In this document: positions 45,905-55,030 of the stretch, piece after piece
Position numbering within the stretch: the first letter of the stretch is position 1
Layout of the letters: each line of letters opens with the position of its first letter
NCBI GenBank assembly: GCA_016802295.1
Contig: JAESIW010000180.1
Span: 196,752-260,751, forward strand
Length of the DNA stretch: 64,000 nt
Source: Brachionus rotundiformis
Taxonomy: Eukaryota > Rotifera > Eurotatoria > Ploima > Brachionidae
Direction of reading: 5' to 3'
Made by a program: the position numbers and the translations under genes
Notes under the pieces: generated by a model
Database searches by the model: none
What the model was told of the DNA's origin: nothing
The model's input: the letters and a program-made list of their open reading frames with translations, nothing else

Positions 45905-47257
45905 ATTAATAATTAAGAATTTATAGTAAATATATAATAGGTTACATTAAACAATTTGAAATTATTTAATGATTAATTCTTGTTTTTCATTATTTTGTAT
46001 ATTTGTTTCATTTCAATCAATTATTAATAGGTAATTTTAAAAGTGGTAAAATTTAATGTAATTAAATGACATTAAATACAAAAAAAATCGAAAATATATA
46101 TATTTTGATGTTATATTTTATGCTGATACTAAATTTTATTGTTCTGCTACTAAAAGCAATTAAATCATACTAATTTTGTTTATTCAGATACTAAATTAAA
46201 AAAAAATATTTGATAATTTGACTAAAATCTTCCTTATCAACCAGGATGTCGATGATTTGGAAACAGCTTAACCAAAAAAATAAATAGAAAAATCGTAACT
46301 ATTTTGCCTTTTTTAGCTTTTCAAACTTAAAAACTGCGAATAGCCTCTAAAAAGGTGCTTCTGAAGGTCAAGACTGGCATAAAGGTAACTTTATTCAAGG
46401 TTACAAAGGGTTTATTAGTTGCTATGCTTTGCAACAAAGACCAGAATGTTCAAAAAATATTTACTTTTTTCTTTTTTTTCTATTTTTTATTTATTTTTAA
46501 TATCATCAAATTAATATATTTTTTACTAATTTTTATCAATTAATTTGTTTGGTCATCATTAAAATAATGTAATAAAAATAAGATAAGTAATATTTTTTTA
46601 AAAAGCAGAAAAATAAGTTTCTATGATAGTGAATTCATAAAAAATTATCATGATGCATCTAAAAAAAGACAGAAGAATTTTTAATTTTCAATCATTATCA
46701 GAAAAACAAATCAAAAAAACAATTATAAGAAATTCGTCTACTCTATATAATAATTTCAATTAATTAAGTATCATTTTTTAAAAATTTTATAGAAAATGTA
46801 TATCGTATTTATATCATTAATTATTAAAACAGTCCACCAAATGCCAAATTTAATAATAAAAATTAATTAAAACAAAAATCGCTTAGAAATTGATTGCATA
46901 TGTCTGGTAAAACTCTAAAACTCATGAATATTTATTTATGATATAATCTAGAAAACGTTTTACAATTTTTACCTGAAGATGTTACATTTAATCACTATAT
47001 TTACACATTTTTAGATAAGGCAGACCAAACTAATATTAATTAACCAAAAACATCAGCTTTCCAGACTACAACAAACAACGAATTAAATAATATACTATTG
47101 TTTAAAACAATTGATTGTTTAATAAAGTTATGCCTCAAAAAATTTATCTATAATATCAACTCTTTTTAAAAATCAAATTTTTTAGCAATTACTAAAGCAA
47201 TTACACCTGAATTAAAATTTGTGTAATTGATTTGTTATAGTATAATAGTTAAATTAG
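45905..47257. other. Spacer, no gene seen
   Basis: AT-rich. A Lys/Val-rich open frame at 46355-46475 has no support from splice sites or similarity and is left out. Confidence 0.4.
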
Positions 47258-47381
47258 ATAATATCTTAATGAATAATTGTAATAAAGATTATAAATATAA
47301 GCAACTAAAATAAATTTCAATATCAAATATAAAACTTGTTTAGTATTTTACATCCAACAAAGAAAAAAAATCAGAATCAAA
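47258..47381 (+). promoter_or_regulatory. Promoter/leader of MGC gene 2
   Basis: Same block as upstream of MGC gene 1, with TATAAAA at 47328-47334, 54 bases before ATG. Homology with gene 3 begins earlier (GATAATATCTTAATGAATAA) than with gene 1, showing that copies 2 and 3 share a longer duplicated unit. Confidence 0.65.
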
Positions 47382-47642
47382 ATGGGTTGTGGACGTTCTA
47401 GATGCGGTGTTCCAGTAATGCCAGTTGCTCCAGCTATGCCAATAGCACCACAAATGCAAATGCCATTGCCTATCGCTCCACCAATGCCAATAGCTCCACC
47501 AATGCCAATGCCTCTTCCAATCAGTCCATGCGCTTCAGCTCTTCCATACGGAGGAGGCTTGGGCGGCTACGGTTTGGGTCTTGGTGGATATCATGGTTTG
47601 AGTGGATACCATGGTTTGGGAGGATACCCAGGATTGTTTTAA
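47382..47642 (+). CDS. MGC protein 2
   Basis: 86 residues, identical to MGC protein 1 except Gly62. The same lipidation-type N-terminus MGCGRSRC, the Met/Pro-repeat middle and the GYHGL repeat C-terminus are present. The 35 bases after the stop match those after MGC gene 3 (TAAATTATTTAAACAAAAAT...), so the duplicated unit of copies 2 and 3 includes promoter, gene and proximal 3' region. Near-identity including silent sites implies very recent duplication or gene conversion. Confidence 0.8.
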   Translation: MGCGRSRCGVPVMPVAPAMPIAPQMQMPLPIAPPMPIAPPMPMPLPISPCASALPYGGGLGGYGLGLGGYHGLSGYHGLGGYPGLF

Positions 47643-47708
47643 ATTATTTAAACAAAAATATTAATAAAATTATTTAATTAAAAATATTCCAATTTAAAAT
47701 AAAAAATA

Positions 47709-48326
47709 TTAAAATATTTCAAAGGCTTTGCAGAATTCATAAAAACTAAATAATCCTTGATATCTATTATTAATACGAGAGAAGAAATTTTCTACATCTG
47801 TTTTTGAGTATGGTATATTGAATCTTTCATTTAGGTAGATAAGAATACTTCGGGCTGTTTCCAAAGTTATAAATCCATTTTGCTCGAATGAATAAAAAAT
47901 GTCCTTTAAAACACCTTTGATAACTTGATTTCTAATTGAATTTTGTCTAAATTTTTCCTCGGATAAATAATTTTCTTGACTTTTACTTTCTGAATTTGAC
48001 TTGACAAATTGGAATACCTGGCTCCGAAGAAAACTTATATTTTCTTCAAAATCAACTGTTTCATCAGCCTTATTTTTTGATGAAATCGAGCTTTCGGAAA
48101 ATTCGTCATAAAAACCGTGGTGATATTTGTCTTCGAAATTGGTAAACTCAAACGGGCTGATTGGTCTTGAGCGACTATTAATTGAATTTAAATAAGTATT
48201 GTTTCTTGTAATTTGATCCTGATAAGCCGATGAATCCGTAATGCTTGTAAGAGGCGCTTGGTAAGCATATGGTTGTTTATGATAAGAGAATTCTTTATCA
48301 ACCGAACCCTCAATCATTTTTTTCAT
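47709..48326 (-). CDS. 205-residue protein with C-terminal degenerate EF-hand pair
   Basis: A single frame opposite to and convergent with MGC gene 2 (66 bases between stops). The first 120 residues are polar (Ser, Asn, Tyr, Gln) and probably disordered. The last 80 form helix-loop-helix units: VIKGVLKDIFYSFEQNGFIT with LETARSILIYLNERF, and SKTDVENFFSRINNRYQGLF with SFYEFCKAFEIF; this is EF-hand spacing (loop then xFxEFxxxF) but the calcium ligands are mostly missing. It may act as a scaffold rather than a calcium sensor. No orthologue recognised. It sits inside the MGC cluster but shares no sequence with it. Confidence 0.65.
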   Translation of the reverse strand: MKKMIEGSVDKEFSYHKQPYAYQAPLTSITDSSAYQDQITRNNTYLNSINSRSRPISPFEFTNFEDKYHHGFYDEFSESSISSKNKADETVDFEENISFLRSQVFQFVKSNSESKSQENYLSEEKFRQNSIRNQVIKGVLKDIFYSFEQNGFITLETARSILIYLNERFNIPYSKTDVENFFSRINNRYQGLFSFYEFCKAFEIF

Positions 48327-48329
48327 AAT

Positions 48330-49089
48330 TCTTGGTTAAAAAAATTTCTTAAATTTGTATGTTGTAACAAATTTATCTTTGTATAAAATAAAACTCCAAA
48401 GCCAAACAAATTTATGGAATTTTAATTTTGAATTTTTTCGAGGGGGTTCATGGCATTGTAAACCTCGATTTAAGTTAATTTTTTTAAATTTACCATATAC
48501 AAAAAGCTATTTTCATGGTCGATTATGATCGGTTATTAGCAGATAAATGTATTTTTTGTTACAATAAAAATAATAAAGATAGTTTGAAGTAAAAATTTTA
48601 TTTGAAAATTTAAATTATTTAATTATAACAATTTTGTGGGTCCAATATTAGTTGAAGATAGCTTGGTATAATTTAATAAAGTATTTTGGTTTTAAAAAGA
48701 AACTAACATTTGACATTTAAATTCACGTATAGAATTGTTGAATTTACTTATTTAATAAATAGATAATTCTTCTTTCTAATAAATGTTTAATTAGGAATAC
48801 GATAAAAGTAATGAGTTAATTAAAATAATGAATCGAAAATCTATTATCTTTTTTTAATTAAAATCATTCTCTTCATTTGGCCACTTTGAAAATTTTTTAT
48901 TTTTTTCATAGTCAAATTAATATCTAAAGTTTATTTTTCTTATTTGATTTTGTAGAAGATAATTTTTCGAAACATAAAATTCTAAAGAAATAAACGCATG
49001 AAAAAAAATCTTTTTTTTATTTTTTAATTTTTAATTTGGTATGAAATTTTTAACACCCACATAACTAAATTAAATAATGGTCGAAATCG
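48330..49089. other. Spacer, no gene seen
   Basis: AT-rich spacer between the EF-hand-like gene and the promoter of MGC gene 3; presumably holds the 5' region of the former. Confidence 0.4.
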
Positions 49090-49213
49090 ATAATATCTTA
49101 ATGAATAATTGTAATAAAGATTATAAATATAAGCAACTAAAATAAATTTCAATATCAAATATAAAACTTGTTTAGTATTTTACATTCAACAAAGAAAAAA
49201 AATCAGAATCAAA
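49090..49213 (+). promoter_or_regulatory. Promoter/leader of MGC gene 3
   Basis: Same block as before genes 1 and 2 with a single change in the leader (ACATTCAAC for ACATCCAAC). TATAAAA at 49160-49166 is again 54 bases before the ATG. Confidence 0.65.
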
Positions 49214-49480
49214 ATGGGTTGTGGACGTTCTAGATGCGGTGTTCCAGTAATGCCAGTTGCTCCAGCTATGCCAATAGCTCCACAAATGCAAATGCCATTG
49301 CCAATACCTAGACCAATGCCATTGCCAATCGCTCCACCAATGCCAATGCCTCTTCCAATCAGTCCATGCGCTTCAGCTCTTCCATACGGAGGAGGCTTGG
49401 GCGGCTACGGTTTGGGTCTTGGTGGATATCATGGTTTGAGTGGATACCATGGTTTGGGAGGATACCCAGGATTGTTTTAA
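49214..49480 (+). CDS. MGC protein 3
   Basis: 88 residues. N-terminal 29 residues and the C-terminal 40 are the same as in MGC protein 2; the repeat centre differs (MPLPIPRPMPLPIAPPMPMP), two residues longer and with an Arg, as expected from slippage in a Met/Pro repeat. Promoter and 3' flank are shared with copy 2. The same lipidation signature MGCGRSRC is present. Confidence 0.8.
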   Translation: MGCGRSRCGVPVMPVAPAMPIAPQMQMPLPIPRPMPLPIAPPMPMPLPISPCASALPYGGGLGGYGLGLGGYHGLSGYHGLGGYPGLF

Positions 49481-49699
49481 ATTATTTAAACAAAAATATT
49501 AATAAAATTATTTATTTTCGAGTCAAATTTTTTAATTCTTTCCAGCAAGTATTAATAATCAGATAATCAGATAGAATTATAGCGAATCTTATTGATAAAA
49601 CAATTAGCTTTGGATAAAAAAAAATAAAAAAAAAATACAGATATTTTTTTTATTTAGCTAATTGTATTTTTTAAAAAAAAATTTAAAAAAAATCATAGT

Positions 49700-49927
49700 T
49701 TAAAATCCAGAATATCCTCCGAAACCGGTACCGGGATATGTTGAACAGCCACCAATGGGGCTGAATGGAGGTCCAATGGGTGGAAATGGTTGAGCCATTG
49801 GATATGGTGACATTGGCGGAATTCCTCCGAATGTTGGATCCATTGGAGCTAGTGATGGTATTGCTGGTTGAGGTCCTGGAACAGCGGCAACTGGAGTATA
49901 GCAACACTTTGATTTTTTGCAGCCCAT
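49700..49927 (-). CDS. MGC protein 4: diverged member on the opposite strand
   Basis: 75 residues, convergent with MGC gene 3 (219 bases between stops). The N-terminus MGCKKSKCCYTPVAAVPGP keeps Gly2, Cys3, Ser6, a basic residue at 7 and Cys8; the rest is Pro/Gly/Phe-rich (PPMSPYPMAQPFPPIGPPFS) and ends TGFGGYSGF, echoing the GGYxG tail of the others. Its promoter is different, with TATAAATA at 49987-49994 (67 bases before ATG). This shows the family is older than the near-identical trio and that the N-terminal signature is what is kept. Confidence 0.72.
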   Translation of the reverse strand: MGCKKSKCCYTPVAAVPGPQPAIPSLAPMDPTFGGIPPMSPYPMAQPFPPIGPPFSPIGGCSTYPGTGFGGYSGF

Positions 49928-49994
49928 CTTAATAAATAATTGCTTTTTCTTAAAAATTAAATATGTATTTTTGCTCGATTTTCATATATTTATA

Positions 49995-50930
49995 AACTTT
50001 TTTGAAACCTTAATTATCACTAAGTAATTTGATGGGACAAAGATTTGAGTTAAAATTCGAGTCTTGATTAGCTTAGGGCTTAAGCATTCAAAAATTCTTT
50101 TTTTTCCAAGCCATAAGACTAGCCCATGATTTGGTTGAAAATAAGTTTGAGTTTGTAGATTGACACTTTTGAAGCATTAATATGGAGAATTTTTTTTAAA
50201 AATAGTTATTTATTTTCCTATTTAATTAGTTTATTACTATTCATGCGGAACGGTCTAAAAATACAAAGATAGACCAACAAAAGCATTGGGAATTTAATTC
50301 AATTTAAAATAAAATGTCAAAATATAAAATATTAAATGTAAATATTTCAAGCTGTCATACAATGTTTTTTCTAATCTTGACTTATTTTTAAAAAATAAAT
50401 TTTAATTGAAAAAATAAGAAAAAATTTTAAAAATAAAAAAATTTCTTAAAAAGTTCAGCCAATTTAGCCGGAGCGGTAGTATTTACTAAAACTCGAGAAA
50501 AAACTCAAGCTTAGTTTTATTTAGCTGAAGCAATCATTTCATAACCCTTTAATTACCATCAAACCCTGCATGCTAATTTGTTAGTTTTTACCACTTTGTC
50601 GAGGAAGAAATCTGAGATTGGGAAAAATTTAACCTTTTCACACTGTAATGTTTTAGCATGTCATTTCAGATCGAATTTTTTTTTAATTCATATACAGATC
50701 TTAAGAGAAATTTTTTCCATCTCTTTAAGGTTATTTTCCAGAATTGGATACCAACCACTAATTGTACACTACTTTATAATTTTACTAACATTCTAAAACT
50801 TATAATCAGAGCTTTTGATAAAAGTAATTTGGTTTTTTTCACAAGTGAGTATCTACCTGACCCCTAATCATTAATGCTAAGATCGCCTAAATGGATTTAA
50901 TTGATTTTTATTTTTATTTTAAAAATGATT
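49995..50930. other. Spacer, no confident gene
   Basis: AT-rich. A frame open at 50578-50867 is probably LINE-derived or chance; nothing supports a gene. Confidence 0.35.
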
Positions 50931-50934
50931 TTGG

Positions 50935-51830
50935 AAAAATTTTCCCAGAGCAGTTCCGAATGACCGAACCTTCTTTTCAGCCCACATATGTAGTAATAGA
51001 AATAGTTCTTTCTGCGACACCTAACATGTAGAATGTCTAAGCCCATCACCACCAATTGGCCGTAGAGCTGTAGCAGCCGATTCCATTATCTAAAGCCATT
51101 TTAAAATTAGCGGTCCCTTGTTTTCTGATTTATTCACTAGATTCTTGACCAAGCTTATCTTTTCTATTCCATTCTCTAATTTGTACATTTCAATCAAGTC
51201 CCCTCTTACTCTTTCACTCAGCTTTGCCACTCCTAATTTTGTCAGCCTCATTTCTTACGGCATGTTTCTTACAAACATATTTTAAATATGATTTAAAAAA
51301 ATTTGTTTTAATTAAATTATGTTTCTGCTAAGAGTTTGGTCTGATTATCATTGAATCAAAGGGTGTTAAGTACTTTTAATTGTTTTTGTAAGTTCCTTGA
51401 AGCAGAAAGTCATGATTCTTGAGAGCTATTAATTCGTAAAAAAAAGCTTGTTTGCTCGGTCATCGATTTTTAGCTCTTTATGGATTTTTTAAAATATTTG
51501 ATGATTCTCAAGACTTGCATTTCTTTTATCTTCTGGGTACCTGATTGTAGACTGTGGTCGAATAATGATCTTATAGATAGATAGATCTTATGATTTTCAA
51601 AGAGGATCCCCATTTAAAACTTTTGATTTTTCTGATAAGATTTTTTTGGAAATTTGTTAAGGTTAGGGTTTGTGGGACCTAATTTAATACCAAGGAATGT
51701 TGGATTTGGGTCAAGAGGGATATGCGAGTTTCCAATTTGATTGAGTTGACTATTTATTAAGCATATTGGCACATTGACCATATTTGACCATTTGACAATC
51801 ATCTTTCAATTTTTTGATATTCTCCAAGTT
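50935..51830 (-). mobile_element. Decayed non-LTR retrotransposon pieces (two)
   Basis: Minus-strand reading at 51260-50935 gives YEMRLTKLGVAKLSERVRGD then LIEMYKLENGIEK, the RRRGDLIEMYK motif near the end of CR1-like reverse transcriptases. At 51830-51330 the reading includes NPTFLGIKLGP, FENHKIYLSIRSLFDHSLQS and IKEMQVL, the thumb region of a second, jockey/I-like type. Both are full of stops; they may be one or two insertions. Confidence 0.6.
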
Positions 51831-52362
51831 TTTATAATCACTCAAATAGCTTTTGTGTGATTGACCTAGACCTGGCGTATATTTTAATAAGTCACGGTTT
51901 ATGGTAAAAAAAAAATTTTAAAAATGCAGAAGTAAAAATTTTTAAATCTTGTGAGTTTTGGGAATGCTTCAAAAAGTTTTTTGTTTTATTGTTTTTGTTC
52001 GATATTTAAAACATAAAAATTTGACAATCTTTGTTGTACCATGTTCCAGAAACTTTTAGAAAAGATAAACATTGATAAATTTAAATGATTATAGTAAAAA
52101 ATTAGCATTTAAATCAAAAACTTATTTTAAACTTATCGGAAAAACTCTTCAAAATATTTGTTGGTAATGGTTCAATATAATTTGCTCAACTTAAATATAT
52201 GTTTCTGGATTTAAATTTTAAATTCATCAATCAATTAAAGAAATAATTAAAATTTGATAATTATCCGATTTATTTTCTATTCTTGAATATTTTTTTTATT
52301 TAAAAAATACTATAGATTTTAAAATTATTTTATTCTAGTATCCAAAAAAAAATTCAAAAAAA

Positions 52363-53587
52363 TTAAATTGTGTATTCTGGCTGCACTTGTCCACTACTCG
52401 TAGAAATCAAGCTTTGCTGCGAATTGATCGAAGGAAATACCGAAGACTGGCTTGTAACCATTACAGGATTGGAAACTTTTAGAAGCATTGATTTTACAAC
52501 ATCATCAAATTTTCTTCAAAATTATTAAAATAAAACAGATAAAATAAATTTATCTCTGCCCACCTGGAATCAATTTGTTTTCCGATTTCATAGAACGGAT
52601 TGCATACCACACTGGTATAACTGGCATGCAATTTTTTGAACATCTTTTAATAAACTTAGTTTAAAAAATAAATAATTACAATCTTAATTACGATTTTAAT
52701 TTCTGTATCATGAAATTGTCTACTGCTTGATTCAATTATTATGAAAAATTTTATCTTTGAATTGGTAACATAGCCATATCTTGAGCAAAACAAAAATAAC
52801 CACATACAACTAGTTATCTAACACTTACATAATAAAATCTTCTATCAAATACAACAAACCTAGGTAAAGGTCTTTGTTATCTGTTCGGCGTAGTTTTTCC
52901 TCCACTACATCCAACGAGCTATTTAGAGTGTACCAGTACTTAAGATTTTCGTTGCCTGACTGGGATCCTGAAGCAGTTTTAATATATAATGGATAGTTCT
53001 AAAAATTTTATTTATTTTTTTTTAATTTTTATTTTAATCCAAAGCGTATTTAATGTCAAGTGGAATTCTGAGAGCAGAAAATACAAAACTCAACCATTTT
53101 AAAGTAAAGTTTATGCTTTGGCAAGTAGATAGTTTTGTTTCGTTCATCCATTGTGAGGTCTTACAAGGATGCATGAAATAAAATGGCTTGAAGAGAAGTG
53201 GATGCTCTTGTTGGGTTAAAATTAGTCCTGATTCTTGGTAATTACTGACTTGGTTAAGATTATAAAATGAGTAAATTTCATCATATTTAAAAATGGACCC
53301 GTTTGACTTGGATATGTTGAGGTACAATACTGGAACTGCATAGCTTTCTGAGTATATAATGTGATAGACAATGGTAATTATTTCATTTTGGTACATTTGT
53401 TGCTCTTTTTTTTCCAAATAAATTATGTTCTTATCAAACACGATCAGGTTCCAGTTATCACCTAATTTAGACGATTTAGAGTACACTTCTCGAATGTTAT
53501 CATTAAATACGCTTCTTGGTATGGTGCTAGACATCATAAAGATAAAATAATTACTTCTTTAGCCACTACTGCAATACATGAAGCCAT
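52363..53587 (-). CDS. TRAPPC2L: TRAPP complex subunit TRAPPC2L (five exons)
   Basis: Exons 53587-53555, 52998-52829, 52779-52692, 52643-52564 and 52513-52363 join with matching phases to a 173-residue sedlin-fold protein. Exon 1 codes MASCIAVVAKE; exon 2 NYPLYIKTAS, KYWYTLNSSLDVVEEKLR and DLYLGLLYLIED; exon 3 IYGYVTNSKIKFFIIIES; exon 4 MFKKLHASYTSVVCNPFYEI; exon 5 RKFDDVVKSMLLKV and a Ser/Gln-rich tail. This tracks human TRAPPC2L from end to end, with about 30 extra residues at the C-terminus. TRAPPC2L is a core subunit of TRAPPII/III, Rab exchange factors in ER-Golgi traffic and autophagy. Intron 1 (53554-52999, 556 nt, GTAATT...TTTTTAG) contains the whole ATG10 frame on the same strand; the other introns are 48-50 nt. 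Confidence 0.93.
53034..53537 (-). CDS. ATG10: E2-like autophagy conjugating enzyme ATG10, nested in TRAPPC2L intron 1
   Basis: A 167-residue single-exon frame with the Atg3/Atg10 E2 fold: YHIIYSESYAVPVLYLNISK, ILTQQEHPLLFKPFYFMHPC with the catalytic Cys125 in HPCKT, and a closing FTLKWLSFVFSALRIPLD. ATG10 transfers ATG12 from ATG7 to ATG5. Length is short against human (220) but both ends of the family are present. It begins ATGATG 17 bases into TRAPPC2L intron 1 and its stop is 35 bases before TRAPPC2L exon 2. If intron 1 is kept, the TRAPPC2L start codon opens a 17-codon peptide frame whose TGA (53536-53534) overlaps the first ATG10 ATG as ATGA, a layout suited to termination-reinitiation. 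No separate promoter can be seen; the shared leader is the simplest source of ATG10 mRNA. Confidence 0.9.
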   Translation of the reverse strand: MMSSTIPRSVFNDNIREVYSKSSKLGDNWNLIVFDKNIIYLEKKEQQMYQNEIITIVYHIIYSESYAVPVLYLNISKSNGSIFKYDEIYSFYNLNQVSNYQESGLILTQQEHPLLFKPFYFMHPCKTSQWMNETKLSTCQSINFTLKWLSFVFSALRIPLDIKYALD

Positions 53588-53889
53588 TTTATTACTTTTG
53601 ATTTAATATTCATAAATTAAAATATATTTTTACGGCTCTAGCTTTTTTCACGTGATCTTTTTGAGAAATATTTAATTTAATTTTGAAAAAGTTAAAAGAA
53701 ATAAATCTAATTGTCTATTTGATGATTTTAAAGAGGCTCTTTAATTTAAATAAATAAACAAAAAATTTATTTATCATTTATTAAAAATGTATTAAATGAA
53801 AGCTTCTAATATTTGTGCAAAAAGCTTTCGCATTCGTCTATACAAAGTTATTATAAAAGATTTATCTTGAAAAAAATTAATAAAAATAT

Positions 53890-54525
53890 CCCATGAACCA
53901 ATTCCTAACTAGGATCTTACAAGAACTTTCAGAAGTTAGTAGGAAAAAGAGTCTTAAAAGGATCTTAAAAAGATCTTGACTAAATTCTTATTTTTTCCAT
54001 CTGACCAAGATTTTTTAAGAGTTTTAAAAATGAAATCTTATGTTATCTTTTCAAACTATCTTCTTGGAATAAGAATATTCGATCATTATCTCAAAATTTT
54101 GTAAGATTTAAATTAATTTTTAGCTTTAAATTTAATTATTTAATATAAGGAATCGTAATGGATAGACTTAATGTTGTGTAAAAACGAAAGCCAGCTCAAG
54201 TCCAACCTGAACCTGAAGCAGACCCTCAAAAGAGCGAATTAAGTCCCAATCAACAGCTACCAACTGCATTAAATCGAGACATCAGCATGCATTCATTGCC
54301 TTTAGTTTAAGAATCCATATTTTATCAATTGCCAAGAACTTAATAAGATCCTATGAAGTCCTATCCACTTTTGAGAGCTTTAAAGAATTTTTGTTACGAT
54401 CCTATATCGTACTGTCTTAGAATCTAATGCCCAGCTGGAAAATCGCCCAAAAAAGATCCGGAATCCAGTCAGGAATCCTGATAGGAACTTGATTAAGATC
54501 TAAATTGGAATTGGTTTCTTGATAA
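53890..54525. mobile_element. Probable DNA-element derivative with imperfect ~25-bp inverted ends
   Basis: The left end (ATGAACCAATTCCTAACTAGGATCTTA) and the right end near 54490-54522 (its inverted form, TTAAGATCTAAATTGGAATTGGTTTC) pair over about 25 bases with roughly five differences. AGGATCTTA-like motifs recur inside in both orientations. No target duplication could be fixed. Inside, on the plus strand from ATG at 54158, a frame reads MDRLNVV, stop, KRKPAQVQPEPEADPQKSEL and on to LPLV, stop at about 54310. Confidence 0.45.
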
Positions 54526-55030
54526 GGAGAAAAAATTGGATGTGCTTATTTAATGTTTATTTTTTAATTTTTTTAATTAAAAAAATTGTTAGTATTAAGA
54601 CGCTATACTTTCTATCAACCTCAAGTTCAAATGGCTCTATGAACAGACAATCTTTTGACTTAAAAAAAGTGATAGACATTCACAAAATTCTCAGAGTAAA
54701 ATTGAAAAACAAATAATTAACAAAACCAGTTAGAAAATTAGTTTTTTGAAATAATATCCAAGTTATCAAATAATTTACAAAATTTAATCAAAATTATATT
54801 CATATTATCATGAATGCTTCGTATAGATAAACGAATTCAAACTTGAGTTCATCTGTGAGAAGAAAATTGATAATTATTTTGTGGTAATTTTACGCTTTAT
54901 TATAAAACATTTCTATTTAATTAAAATACTTTTCAAAATTAAAAAACTAATAAAAAATCCTAAAATAGCTAATTGAAAATAGATAATTTTAAATTGTAAA
55001 TAGTAAATAAAATTCAGTCTTATAAAATTT

